The notes below the pieces were generated by a model. That model was given only the letters and a program-made list of their open reading frames with translations, made no database searches and was not told where the DNA came from. Of a DNA stretch of 64,000 nucleotides, positions 51,844 through 61,081 are shown one piece after another. Numbering within the stretch: position 1 is the first letter of the stretch; every line of letters begins with the position of its first letter. A program made the position numbers and the translations under genes. The stretch lies in the NCBI GenBank assembly GCA_021647705.1, contig JAKIUF010000023.1, positions 1 to 64,000 on the forward strand, given 5' to 3'. Origin of the DNA: Gammaproteobacteria bacterium (GTDB taxonomy: Bacteria; Pseudomonadota; Gammaproteobacteria; SZUA-152).

Positions 51844-52199
51844 ATATTTTTTGAAAATCTAATTTATTAGTATCAAGGCCCACTTGCGTTGCTATCCACT
51901 GTATTGAACGAAGAATCAGGCAAGTTTGCCCGATAATCATACAAAACCGGTCAATTTGCCCTGATATCTTGATATTGATGGACTATTAAGGCATATCCGG
52001 CCTATTACCTTCGCCCAAACCCTATTCCTCAGGATTCACCCTGTCAACTCAAGATTCAGGGAAAAACCTGTTGCCGGAAATACGCGATTTGATACACCGT
52101 CTCCACTATTTTACATTGAAGGGCGATAGAGGAAAATGGGAGTTACGAGGCAGTAATATTTTGTCACTGTTTTATGGTTGTTTTATAACTATTTCATAG
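51844..52199. other. Gene-free stretch downstream of the RND exporter
   Basis: No gene seen. It contains a sequence patch shared with 49.6-49.8 kb. No clear terminator for the biosynthetic cluster was found. Confidence 0.5.
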
Positions 52200-54527
52200 C
52201 TACGTGGTTTCCTGTTCACGTTTTAATGCCGGAAGTTGCCTGCCAATGGCCAGTCTCAGCAGTTGTGGCAGTAGCCATAAATCTAGCAACAGGGCCAGCA
52301 CGACCGCCAGTGATACAAAGGCTCCGAATTCGGCACTGGGAGAAAAGTCTGATGTCATCATGCAGGCAAAGCCGCCCACTATAATAAGTGTGGTGTATAC
52401 AATGCTGCGGCCAACTTCGTTAATTGAAGTTGCGATAGCCATTTCTTCACTCTGTTTCAGGTTTTCTCGTACCCGCATTAACAGGTGCAATGTGTCATCA
52501 ATAACGACGCCCAAAATAATGCCGCCGATCAGGGCGGTGGCGATGTTGATGGTAAAACCTAGCAGGCCCATGATGCCCAGCACGATGGCCAGTGGCAGTC
52601 CGTTGACGACGATCCCTAATAACGCCAGTTTGAAGGAGCGGAATATCATCAGCAAAATCAGGCTTAAAAATACTGCCATGATTAATAGTGATTGTATTTG
52701 GGTGGTGCTGATTTGCCGGTCCATGTTGGCCCATAGTGTGGTGGTGCCGGTGAGGTAAACCTGCATGTCTGATGGTAAGTGCTGTTGTGCCAGGGCCATG
52801 ACTTCTTCGTTAAATGCGTCGAGTTCTTTGGAGCTCATGTAGTCGGTGAGGGCGAGCAGTTGGCTGCGGTCGCGGTCTTGTGTCAGCAGGTCGGTGATGT
52901 CGTCATTGCCGCTCAGTTCTGCCAGAAATAATAGCTGGCTGATGGCTTCAGCGGGGTAGCTTGTTAAACGATCCGCAGCGGGTGTTTCGGTTGTCGCTTC
53001 AACATCATCGTTAAAGGCTTTGTCGATTTCACGGACCAGGGCGCTGGGGGAGAGGAGTTTAATAATCTGTGGCAGGTTTTCTACCGCCTGTTCAAAGCGG
53101 ATGACGGCCTGGAAGTAAGGTGCCATTTCGTAGGTGTTGCCTTCGGGGTAGACCAGTCCGATGTTGATGGGGTTTTGAGCAAAGCCTGCACCGGTTATTT
53201 TCTGATAGGCTTGTGATACCGGGACATCATCGGCAAAGAATTCACTGTAGTTGGTGTCTGTTTCCAGTTGGAATAAACCACTCAGGGGCAGGGTCAGTGC
53301 GATGATGACGATCACCCATGTACGACCTGTCCAGGGTGTTGTCAGTTTTTGTAACCAGGGCCAGCTATTGTTGTGGCTGGACTGCGTTTTATGTTTTTTC
53401 TGCCAGAAAATGTGCAGCAGAACAGGTGCAACGGTGATGGAGAGAATCCACGCCAGAATAATACCCATGGCGGCAAACAGGCCGAGCTGGAATACGGGGG
53501 TGACGGTGCTGAGCGTCAGTGAGGCAAAACCAGCGGCGGTGGTCAGCATGGCATAAAACCCGGGGCGGATGACGATGGACAGGGTTTTGCGCAGGGCGGC
53601 TTCTGTTTCATGGGTACGGTGGAGGCGGTGAAAGGTGTTGATGACATGCACAACGCTGGCGACACCGAGGGCGGCCATGATGGTGGGCAGCATGACGGTC
53701 ATCATGTTGTAGGGCAGTTTTAAAAAGGCGATTAATGCCATGACGGGGACGATGCTGCCGATGATGACGGATAACAGGGTGACAAGGTCTCGCCAGTTTT
53801 TAAACACGAGCAAAGCGAAAATGAATAAAAAGAGGGAAATCAGTATATAAAAGACGATCACGTCGTGTTTGGAGGCCCGGTTGAGTGCGGCATTGACGAC
53901 GGTGGTGCCTGCGAGGGCGCTGTCTGTGATGCTGTCGTATTCATTAACAATGTCGGTAATGCTGTCTATCAGGGTGATGCGGTAGGGAGTGGGGTCGTGT
54001 AACAGGTTGTCATTTTGAATGAGTACGACGGTGTGACGGTCGCTTTCTTTTCTTAGCAGGTTGTTTTGGAAAATCGGGTTGTCGTGCAGACGTTGGCGCA
54101 GGGCTGTAATTTCCTGTTTTGATACGGGTTGTCCATTTTTTGCCGGGTATAGTGTGGTGTAATCCAGGTCGCCGGAGTCATTCATGTTGTTGTCACGCAC
54201 ATTGGCGATGGAGGTGACTTTCACGACATGGTCCAGTGCTTCAATGCGTGTGGTGATGGCGGCAAGGTCTTGTAGAAATCCGGCGTCAAATATGGATGAC
54301 GTCTCCAGCATCAGTAATGTCCATTCCTGCTCACCAAAGGCTTCGTTGTGCGCGTTGTATGTCAACAGTTCCGGGTCGTCGGTTTGAAACCATATGCCAA
54401 CGGAGTTATCGATCCAGGGTGTGTTGTCGGCCATGCGGAGGCCAAATGCGCTGAGGGCAAGGGTAATGCCCAAAATCCACAGGGCCAGAACAAGCATACG
54501 CTTGCGCAATAATAATGATGCAAACAT
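52200..54527 (-). CDS. RND/MMPL-family exporter
   Basis: 775 residues from ATG 54527, with AAAGGA 7 nt upstream. Inner-membrane helix near the N-terminus, large periplasmic loop, membrane block (FYILISLFLFIFALLVF, LLSVIIGSIVPVMALIAFL, ALGVASVVHVINTFHRLH), second periplasmic loop, and a second block (LLIMAVFLSLILLMIFRSFK, GLPLAIVLGIMGLLGF, GVVIDDTLHLLMRVRENLK). This duplicated 6-helix design with ASVVH and VVIDDT motifs is the MMPL/HpnN-like group that moves lipids. It is the last gene of the cluster after the LolA-like protein, so its cargo is probably the cluster's lipid product. Confidence 0.9.
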   Translation of the reverse strand: MFASLLLRKRMLVLALWILGITLALSAFGLRMADNTPWIDNSVGIWFQTDDPELLTYNAHNEAFGEQEWTLLMLETSSIFDAGFLQDLAAITTRIEALDHVVKVTSIANVRDNNMNDSGDLDYTTLYPAKNGQPVSKQEITALRQRLHDNPIFQNNLLRKESDRHTVVLIQNDNLLHDPTPYRITLIDSITDIVNEYDSITDSALAGTTVVNAALNRASKHDVIVFYILISLFLFIFALLVFKNWRDLVTLLSVIIGSIVPVMALIAFLKLPYNMMTVMLPTIMAALGVASVVHVINTFHRLHRTHETEAALRKTLSIVIRPGFYAMLTTAAGFASLTLSTVTPVFQLGLFAAMGIILAWILSITVAPVLLHIFWQKKHKTQSSHNNSWPWLQKLTTPWTGRTWVIVIIALTLPLSGLFQLETDTNYSEFFADDVPVSQAYQKITGAGFAQNPINIGLVYPEGNTYEMAPYFQAVIRFEQAVENLPQIIKLLSPSALVREIDKAFNDDVEATTETPAADRLTSYPAEAISQLLFLAELSGNDDITDLLTQDRDRSQLLALTDYMSSKELDAFNEEVMALAQQHLPSDMQVYLTGTTTLWANMDRQISTTQIQSLLIMAVFLSLILLMIFRSFKLALLGIVVNGLPLAIVLGIMGLLGFTINIATALIGGIILGVVIDDTLHLLMRVRENLKQSEEMAIATSINEVGRSIVYTTLIIVGGFACMMTSDFSPSAEFGAFVSLAVVLALLLDLWLLPQLLRLAIGRQLPALKREQETT

Positions 54528-54662
54528 GGTGGTTTCCTTTGTTGTTTTGTAACTGCTCATCCTGATTTTTTAAATATAAGTCTGAAGCTGGTTTTGTAAG
54601 TATTTGGTTTTAGACATAATGATTATTCCAGTGCCTGGTTAATATTTATTACTGAGTATTTA

Positions 54663-54805
54663 ACACAGAGGTCACGGAGACGCAGAGACACAGAGAAAAA
54701 CACTAAAAACTCTGCGCCTCTGTGTCTCTGCGATCTCTGTGTGACAGACACCATGTTTTCTGTTTCCATATTCTGTGTCACACACTGAATATCGGAACTT
54801 CATTC
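54663..54805. repeat. 'CTCTGCG' palindromic repeat, subfamily B copy 2
   Basis: ACACAGAGGTCACGGAGACG and CTCTGTGTCTCTGCGATCTC hairpin with flank TGTGACAGACACCATGTTTT and ACACACTGAAT shared with 36528-36662. Lies between the LolA-like and RND genes of the cluster. Confidence 0.85.
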
Positions 54806-54842
54806 GTTACGAGTACAGGCTGATTCCTCAATGGCTGTTTTT

Positions 54843-55637
54843 TTACCGGCTTCGCTTCAGGGCGTTTGTGCTGAAGTCATTTTCCGAGAAGCCGTTGCTA
54901 TAGGTGATGTCTGTCCATGTCATGGTGGTTGACCGGCCATTTTGATGGTTGAGCATGGTCATAGTGAGTGCCCGCCAGAAACGATTTATATATTTTTTGT
55001 AGTCTGTGAGTGTCAGGGTTTTGAGCAGGCTGCCTTTTACATCGTAATAGTCGATTTGATGGAGGATGTAGTCTGTTTTGTCGATATAGGCGAGTTGGTG
55101 CTGGTAGCCGGAGTTTTCAAACAAGGGTGTCATTTTGACGACATAACAGGGTTTTTCATTGACTGTGCTGTCTTTGATGTACTGGTACCGGTATTTATCA
55201 AGTTCTATGGAGGTTAAGTCTTCATAGCTGAATTCGCTGGAAACAAAGGGGCCGGACTGGTTGCTGCTGGCAATACGTTTTATCCGTTTGAAGGCGGGCA
55301 GGTAAATCCATTGCAGGTCATGGTCTTTCAGAGTGTGGGACAGAATCGCCGTTCCACGGATGGTGCGTGGGCGGTCAAATACAAACAGTCTTTTTTCACC
55401 GTAGTCTTTGTTTTCCAGACTGCGTACGGCCATGTGACGGTCAAATTGTTTACCGTTTTTTTTTCGGATTACCATGGTAACTTCTGCTTGAAAATCACCA
55501 AAGCCGTTTTCCCGGCTGGTGAATTGTTCCATAATTTCCCGGCCCTGGGTTTCCAGTTCACTGGCCAGGGAGTATGGGGCGAACAGGGTCATAACCATGA
55601 ATATGCATGTGGCAAGTTGTTTGTTAAATAACATCAT
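54843..55637 (-). CDS. Outer-membrane lipoprotein-sorting protein (LolA/LolB-like fold)
   Basis: 264 residues with signal peptide (CIFMVMTLFAPYSLA). Mature part: REIMEQFTSRENGFGDFQAE, RHMAVRSLENKDYGEKRLFV, LPAFKRIKRIASSNQSGPF + VSSEFSYEDL, and the tail TWTDITYSNGFSENDFST. This is the widespread 'outer membrane lipoprotein-sorting' family found beside RND/MMPL pumps. It has no lipobox, so a soluble periplasmic lipid carrier is likely, moving a lipid from the exporter toward the outer membrane. Confidence 0.9.
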   Translation of the reverse strand: MMLFNKQLATCIFMVMTLFAPYSLASELETQGREIMEQFTSRENGFGDFQAEVTMVIRKKNGKQFDRHMAVRSLENKDYGEKRLFVFDRPRTIRGTAILSHTLKDHDLQWIYLPAFKRIKRIASSNQSGPFVSSEFSYEDLTSIELDKYRYQYIKDSTVNEKPCYVVKMTPLFENSGYQHQLAYIDKTDYILHQIDYYDVKGSLLKTLTLTDYKKYINRFWRALTMTMLNHQNGRSTTMTWTDITYSNGFSENDFSTNALKRSR

Positions 55638-55711
55638 TGTTTTTGTGCAGTAATTTCTCAGTTATGTTTCTGATGGGGTTTCAGGGTTGCCATAAAATAA
55701 TCAGTTTTTTT

Positions 55712-55736
55712 GTAGGGTGGGCAATGCCCACCCTAC
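55712..55736. repeat. 25-nt palindrome between ACP and LolA-like genes
   Basis: GTAGGGTGGGCA and TGCCCACCCTAC pair across one base. The T-run precedes the hairpin on the plus strand, so it is not a canonical terminator for either direction. The core resembles the RAYT REP. Confidence 0.85.
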
Positions 55737-55750
55737 GAAATTATGATTAT

Positions 55751-56008
55751 TCAGACAGGCATGGCGGTATGGACATATTTGGCCAGTGCATCCATGGTTC
55801 TCAGTTCCAGTACAAAAAGCTCAGGGGGAATGTCTAATGAAAAATGCTCATGCAGAATTTCCTGGATATAAACCGTTGTCATGGAGTCAATCAGGCCGTG
55901 TTCAATCAGGTCGGCAGAAACATAAAGGTTGGGAGGGGCATCTCCGAAGACTTCATATTCTTCACACAATGCCATTAACCTGGATTTAATATTTTCGATG
56001 CTGTTCAT
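55751..56008 (-). CDS. Free acyl carrier protein
   Basis: 85 residues. Phosphopantetheine attachment site Ser42 in EHGLIDSMTT, with helix I (IENIKSRLMALCEEYEV) and helix III-IV (ILHEHFSLDIPPELFVLELR) of an ACP. Diverged from fatty-acid AcpP (DSM, not DSL), so a dedicated carrier for the cluster product is likely. It lies 243 nt behind the second AMP ligase, across an inverted-repeat element. Confidence 0.9.
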   Translation of the reverse strand: MNSIENIKSRLMALCEEYEVFGDAPPNLYVSADLIEHGLIDSMTTVYIQEILHEHFSLDIPPELFVLELRTMDALAKYVHTAMPV

Positions 56009-56024
56009 TGTCTGTTTCCTCCTG

Positions 56025-56232
56025 GGTGCATAGCCGTCAGGCTAAGCCGGGTAGGGTGGAACAAGCGCAGCGGTTCCATCAAACGGGAGGTGAGTCGTTG
56101 TTGCATGTTGTTGTTCCTTATAGCCTGTTGGTGGAACCGCTGCGCTTGTTCCACCCTACGATTTTACGCTGTGTTGAATAGAGAAACCTCGGCTCCATTC
56201 GCTTCCAGGACAAGGCTTAGCCTGACGGCGAT
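56025..56232. repeat. GGTGGAACC inverted-repeat element, copy 2
   Basis: Left arm AGGGTGGAACAAGCGCAGCG + GTTCCATC (56053-56080) and right arm GGTGGAACCGCTGCGCTTGT + TCCACCCT (56130-56157); one arm mismatch. Outer ends ATAGCCGTCAGGCTAAGCCG and TTAGCCTGACGGCGATGCC are also inverted, and TGTGTTGAATAGAG is shared with 19480-19775. Fills the ACP-ligase gap. Confidence 0.88.
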
Positions 56233-56251
56233 GCCCCTGTATGCATGTTGC

Positions 56252-58093
56252 TTAAATTGCCCGCGCTTGATCCAGTCGTTTCAGTTCAAAGATAAATTTG
56301 ATTTTGTGAGTGGGGGTACGCTCCAGTGAGCGCGGTAAAATAAATATTTTATCTTTGCTTAGTCTTGGGGTGATGTTGGCAATAGATTGCGCGTAGTCGA
56401 TGGCGGCTTCAAACCGTTGCCGTAATGCGGCATCTTCGCTGACGCCGGTGGAGATGTCTTTTTGCCAGGAGGGGTCTTTGTGGATGCGTTTGTAATCCGG
56501 GAAGAGATAGACGCTGAGAAAATCATCGTCCGGCTGAACGCGTGTGACCAAAGCATCTTTTATAAAAATACTGCGTACCATCAGATTGGACAGGTATTGC
56601 GGGTCGATGTAGGTGCCATCTTTCCATTTGGTCAGTTCTTTTTTGCGTCCGACAAGATGCAGGAAGCCTTCGTCATCAATCCAGGCCAGGTCGCCGGTGG
56701 AGTAATAGCCATCTTCACCCAGCACTTTTTCCTGATGGTTGCCGAGGTAGGAGTGCATGATGGTTGGGCCTTTGACTTCGAGCATGCCGACTTTTTTGGG
56801 GATGCCGGGTATACGTTCTTCGTTGACCAGACGATAATCAAGGATGTCGATGATGCGACCACAGGAGCCTGCTTTTAATTCGTTGAGACGGTTGCGGGAT
56901 ATAATGCCGCTGCATTCTGTTGCGCCGTAGATATCAATGACGGTGACGCCCAGTTTGCCGAAGGCTTCAACAATGCTGCCATCCAGTTTCATGGATGATG
57001 AAATGCCGTAGCTGAAATAACCCCCCAGTTTGTTGCGTAGCAGGATGCGCATGGCGGTGAGTTTGGCTTTGTCCAGGGTGCCGATGTCGTACAGTTTTTC
57101 GTTACGTTCTATGCTGATCAGGTGCTCGTAGAGTTTTTTAAGCACGGGTTTGTTTTTCATTTCTTCGAGGATTTCTTTCAGCAGGTAGATCCAGAATTTG
57201 GGTACGGCCATGAGCACTTTGATTCGGACCCCCAGTTTTTTCAGTTTTTTTATTTCGTCTTCCAGTACGTCATCGTCGTCGGGTTCGCGGGTAAAATAGG
57301 TAACAGAAAAGCCGCGTGATTTTGTCACCAGAAATTCAACAAGGGTAGCAATGTGGGTATAGGGTCCAATGTTGAGCAGTTCTTCATTGACGCGAAGGTT
57401 GATGACATCAATGGCTTCGTTAACTTCGGCAATAATATTGCTGTGGGTGATTTGTACAATTTTAGGCAGGCTGGTGGTGCCCGAGGTGGGGTAATGACCT
57501 AGTATGCAATCGTCTTCCTGCAAGTGTTTGCTGGGCACAAGCGTGTCGGCCGGTTGTTCGGGCAGAATGCTTTGTAAGCTGAGTTCACCTTCCGCTGGCC
57601 GGGTGTGTTGATGGTCGGCATCTTCGAAGACATCACACAGGTCTGCGACAATGATTTGTGTGTCGATGGCCAGTTCTGCCAGCAGGTTGCGCATACGTTC
57701 CAGCTGTGGCCGGGAGACCAGCATGTAGTCCGGTGGATTCAAGGTGAGCAGGTGTTTCAGTTCGATGTCATTGGTTTTGGTGTCGAGCGGAAATAATGTG
57801 TTGGCCCGGTAAAAAGTGGCCATGGCGATCATGTCCCATTCCAGGCGGTTTTTACAGAAGGTGGCAACGACCTTGCGTTCGATATTTTTCTGCATGAACC
57901 AGGTACACATGCGGAGAATATAGTGATGGTATTCGGTGAAGTTCAGTTCCCGGTAAGTTGATCCGGTGTCATAACGAATAGCTGAACGTTTGCCGTAGGT
58001 GGGTAGTTGTTGGCCCACAATATCGGCGACACTGCTGATGCCGTCGAATGCCTTGAAGTTGTCTTTTCTTTTATTGGTTTTAAACATGAACAT
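56252..58093 (-). CDS. AMP-forming acyl-CoA/acyl-ACP synthetase-like ligase
   Basis: 613 residues. ANL-superfamily adenylating enzyme: P-loop YPTSGTTSLPKIVQITH, YGATECSGIISRNRL (A5), STGDLAWIDDEGFLHLVGRK (A7-A8), and KKELTKWKDGTYIDPQYLSN with the motif found in long-chain acyl-CoA synthetases. It probably activates a fatty acid or the aminated product for thioester or amide formation. It follows the aminotransferase-reductase gene by 15 nt and precedes the ACP gene. Its acyl substrate and acceptor are unknown. Confidence 0.88.
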   Translation of the reverse strand: MFMFKTNKRKDNFKAFDGISSVADIVGQQLPTYGKRSAIRYDTGSTYRELNFTEYHHYILRMCTWFMQKNIERKVVATFCKNRLEWDMIAMATFYRANTLFPLDTKTNDIELKHLLTLNPPDYMLVSRPQLERMRNLLAELAIDTQIIVADLCDVFEDADHQHTRPAEGELSLQSILPEQPADTLVPSKHLQEDDCILGHYPTSGTTSLPKIVQITHSNIIAEVNEAIDVINLRVNEELLNIGPYTHIATLVEFLVTKSRGFSVTYFTREPDDDDVLEDEIKKLKKLGVRIKVLMAVPKFWIYLLKEILEEMKNKPVLKKLYEHLISIERNEKLYDIGTLDKAKLTAMRILLRNKLGGYFSYGISSSMKLDGSIVEAFGKLGVTVIDIYGATECSGIISRNRLNELKAGSCGRIIDILDYRLVNEERIPGIPKKVGMLEVKGPTIMHSYLGNHQEKVLGEDGYYSTGDLAWIDDEGFLHLVGRKKELTKWKDGTYIDPQYLSNLMVRSIFIKDALVTRVQPDDDFLSVYLFPDYKRIHKDPSWQKDISTGVSEDAALRQRFEAAIDYAQSIANITPRLSKDKIFILPRSLERTPTHKIKFIFELKRLDQARAI

Positions 58094-58108
58094 AATGTTT
58101 GTTCTCCG

Positions 58109-61081
58109 TCAGGCTGATTTTTTCAGTTGAGTGGTTGGGGTCAGGCGCTGGTCGTCGAGTTTCAGGTCGCCCAGGGCAAAGCCGTGTAATTCAGCCAGTT
58201 CTATGGTGCGGTAAACCTGCACAGCGGTGAGTGTACCTTTGCAGAATGAGTGATTCTGGCCATCGAAGCCGAGCAAGAGTGTTTCGGCCATGCAGCCATA
58301 GGCCAGTCCGTCGCCTGGCATGCCCACAAAGTTGATTTGTGAATCTTCCGGCAGCTTGGCCAGCCCGCCGTCGAAGGCCAGTTGTGTGTTGTCGTTCTGG
58401 TTGAACTGGCGGCTGAGGTTAGAGGGTATGGATGTGCAACAGACGATGGCATCGGGCTTGACCATGTCCGGGCGAATCAGCTCGCGATCAGTGGAATTGG
58501 TCGCGGCAATAATCACGTCAAATTCATGCAGTGAATCCAGGTTGAGTTGCAGCGGTATACCGTTATCAAGAACCTCGGCTTCAATCATTTTGCTCAGGTT
58601 TTTGCCGGTATCCGATGCGGGTGCCGTGTGTTTCAGCGAATCGGCAATGGCGTATAAGCCGGTTTCCGGTGTTGCCAGTTCCAGCTGTTGATAGATATGT
58701 AGGCCAATACCACTGAGCTGCGTTTGCGCCAGTGTAATGCCGGATTGGCGTTCCTGATAAATAGCCTGGGCGATTTCCTGCAGGCATTGTTGGCGCACGT
58801 AGTCGAGGCGGGCCAGGCTGCGTTCACCGGGACGGCCAACCAGACATAACTTTCCGACGTTCAGTGCGATGACTTGTGACACCACCATACCGATGTTGCC
58901 ACTGGCACCGACGACAGCAACGGAGGCTTTGCTCAGATCCAGTGCTTTACTGGCGGCTGCCTGCATAATGCCTTGTATGGTCAATGCGGTGGTGTAGGCA
59001 TTGCCAGTGGTGGTGGCGACTTCGTAGTCGTTGAGAGTGAGGCCGTTTTGTGTGGCGATGGAAGTGAATGCACCGAGTCCCACCATGGATACCGGGATGT
59101 TGTCATCCCCCAGTTCCCGCGCGACGGTGACGGCGTCCTGTATTTTGTCCTGCACTTCCTGGGTGAGGGAATGGTTTTTTTGTTTGGTGATGTAGTCCGG
59201 CATGTAGGGAACAAACACCAGATTGTTTTCAATCGTAAAATCATTGGATTTAATGTAGGTGCTTTTGACATGCACCGGTTCCAGGAAACGGCTGATCAGG
59301 TTCCACCAGTTTTCCAGATGTTCTGCCTGCCATTCATAATGATGAAAAGAGGGGAAATAATATTCCACCAGTTTGTCCAGCGTGGTGGGGTGTACGATGA
59401 AACCGACACGCGAATCGATATGGCCTTTTTCTTCGACGACGGGCCAGCGTACGGGCACATGTTTGGAGTTTTTGCGTTCATCATCAGTCACCGGTTCTCC
59501 TAACAGGTGGGCAATCAGGCAATACTCATTGTTGTTTTCAATAATTTCCAGCACTTCGCGCAAGCCGTCTACAAAGCGGTCTATCTCTTCCCGGATAATG
59601 GTGGCCGGAGGTTGAATGCGCAGAATGGACAAACGGCTTTTTCCAGGATTGCCTTTCAGCATGGTGGTGAGTGGCGCAAGAATCCGTGTGTTGTGGTATT
59701 CCAGCAGATAGCTGGCCACCAGTAATGACAATACGCCCTGTTTGCCACTGGCGCGGAAAAAAGGTGAACGATCAAGCAGCGGGGTTAATTCCACACCCAG
59801 CATCAAACCCCGGCCACGCACATTTTTTATCAGGGTCGGATATCGTTCCTGCAAGGTGTGCAAGCGGTCCAGCAGGTATGCACTTTTATCTTTGACCCGT
59901 TTGAGCATGGCGTTGTCATCACGGGTCAGGATGTCCAGTGTTTTACTGGCGATCCTGGCGGAAAAATCATCTTCGGCAAAGGTGGAGGTGTGCAGAATGC
60001 CAAAATCGTCATCATAGATGTTGCGGTGAATCAGGGTTGCTCCAATTTTGCTGATGCCCCCTCCCAGTGCCTTGCTGAGTGCAATGTATTCCGGTTCGAT
60101 CTCGGCCAAAGGCGTGTCGTGATAACCGAATATTGCACCGGTGCGACCACAACCGGTCTGGATTTCATCGATAATCAACGGAAGCGGCTGTTTGCTTTTC
60201 AGTTCTACAAGGTGCGACAACGTGGCATCGGGCACAGGGCGAATACCGCCTTCACCGAGAACCACCTCCAGTATCATGGCGATGACGCGGGTGATGCGTA
60301 CCGGTCGCAATTCAATGCGCGTTCCGGTTAATACCGGGTAATAAAACGTGCTGACCTGTTCATCCACGATTTCCGTGATTTGTTCCGGGCGATGAATATC
60401 CACATACGCGGGCTGGATGGCGGACAGCCCCTCAAAGGCTTCCCGATAGGATTTATTGAAAGTGACTTTTAATGCCGATGAGGTTTTTCCATGAAAGGCA
60501 CCTTTGAAGGCAATCATCACCGGGTTGTTCTGGAACAGCTCAAACTGGGCCAGATTGTATTCATCCAGATCATCCCGAAAATCGATCAAATCCTTGTTGT
60601 CGCCGGGCAGTTCCACTTCAAGTTGTTCGCGCTCTATTTTGTAATACAGATCATTCAGTACCCGGGTCAGTCGTTCATACTCACGGCGCACTTTATCGAA
60701 CTGAACCTTGTAGGCGTGTTTGACCGCCGCTTCGATACTCTCTGCACCGCTGTTACTGAAGTTGACACAGTAACCTTGTTGAGAGCCTGTCAGTTCACTG
60801 AGGCGTTGAGCCAGCTGTGCCGATTCTTTGCGTATGGAACCCTGAGCATTGATGGCTACACCCTGCGCCAGAGCACTGATGGCTTCCGCCACAATTTCCG
60901 GGTGATTATGTCCCAGTATGGTGCAGCCGAAACCACCCACCAGATCGAGGATTTTTTCCCCTGAATCCGTTTGCAGATAATTACCTTCAGCCCGGGAGTA
61001 CGTCTTGTCCAGTTTCAGAGCTTGTAAAAGCTCGGTCAGCTTGGGTCTGCAATGGGTTTTATATTGCTGCACGTTGTTCAT
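58109..61081 (-). CDS. Fusion: class III aminotransferase + acyl-ACP-reductase-like dehydrogenase
   Basis: 990 residues. Residues ~1-490: PLP-dependent class III aminotransferase (LVGGFGCTILGHNHPEIVAE, NFSNSGAESIEAAVKHAYK, LIIDEIQTGCGRTG, PLP Lys337 in YIALSKALGGG, TFAEDDFSARIA), with an unusual ~50-residue helical insert after ~130. Residues ~560-990 resemble cyanobacterial long-chain acyl-ACP reductase: GLGAFTSIATQNG, TTTGNAYTT, NAD(P) loop GASGNIG at 725-731, and YGCMAETLLLGFDG, where Cys930 aligns with the acyl-thioester cysteine of that family. Acyl-ACP would become aldehyde, then amine, in one polypeptide. Its start overlaps the upstream ligase by 23 nt. Confidence 0.88.
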   Translation of the reverse strand: MNNVQQYKTHCRPKLTELLQALKLDKTYSRAEGNYLQTDSGEKILDLVGGFGCTILGHNHPEIVAEAISALAQGVAINAQGSIRKESAQLAQRLSELTGSQQGYCVNFSNSGAESIEAAVKHAYKVQFDKVRREYERLTRVLNDLYYKIEREQLEVELPGDNKDLIDFRDDLDEYNLAQFELFQNNPVMIAFKGAFHGKTSSALKVTFNKSYREAFEGLSAIQPAYVDIHRPEQITEIVDEQVSTFYYPVLTGTRIELRPVRITRVIAMILEVVLGEGGIRPVPDATLSHLVELKSKQPLPLIIDEIQTGCGRTGAIFGYHDTPLAEIEPEYIALSKALGGGISKIGATLIHRNIYDDDFGILHTSTFAEDDFSARIASKTLDILTRDDNAMLKRVKDKSAYLLDRLHTLQERYPTLIKNVRGRGLMLGVELTPLLDRSPFFRASGKQGVLSLLVASYLLEYHNTRILAPLTTMLKGNPGKSRLSILRIQPPATIIREEIDRFVDGLREVLEIIENNNEYCLIAHLLGEPVTDDERKNSKHVPVRWPVVEEKGHIDSRVGFIVHPTTLDKLVEYYFPSFHHYEWQAEHLENWWNLISRFLEPVHVKSTYIKSNDFTIENNLVFVPYMPDYITKQKNHSLTQEVQDKIQDAVTVARELGDDNIPVSMVGLGAFTSIATQNGLTLNDYEVATTTGNAYTTALTIQGIMQAAASKALDLSKASVAVVGASGNIGMVVSQVIALNVGKLCLVGRPGERSLARLDYVRQQCLQEIAQAIYQERQSGITLAQTQLSGIGLHIYQQLELATPETGLYAIADSLKHTAPASDTGKNLSKMIEAEVLDNGIPLQLNLDSLHEFDVIIAATNSTDRELIRPDMVKPDAIVCCTSIPSNLSRQFNQNDNTQLAFDGGLAKLPEDSQINFVGMPGDGLAYGCMAETLLLGFDGQNHSFCKGTLTAVQVYRTIELAELHGFALGDLKLDDQRLTPTTQLKKSA

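Noticed and set aside
55712-55736. Terminator between ACP and LolA-like genes
   Set aside because: The palindrome is perfect but the T-run lies on the wrong side for a minus-strand stop; more likely a REP-like repeat.
58973-59503. 176-codon plus-strand frame opposite the aminotransferase-reductase gene
   Set aside because: Antisense to strongly conserved domains; no independent support.
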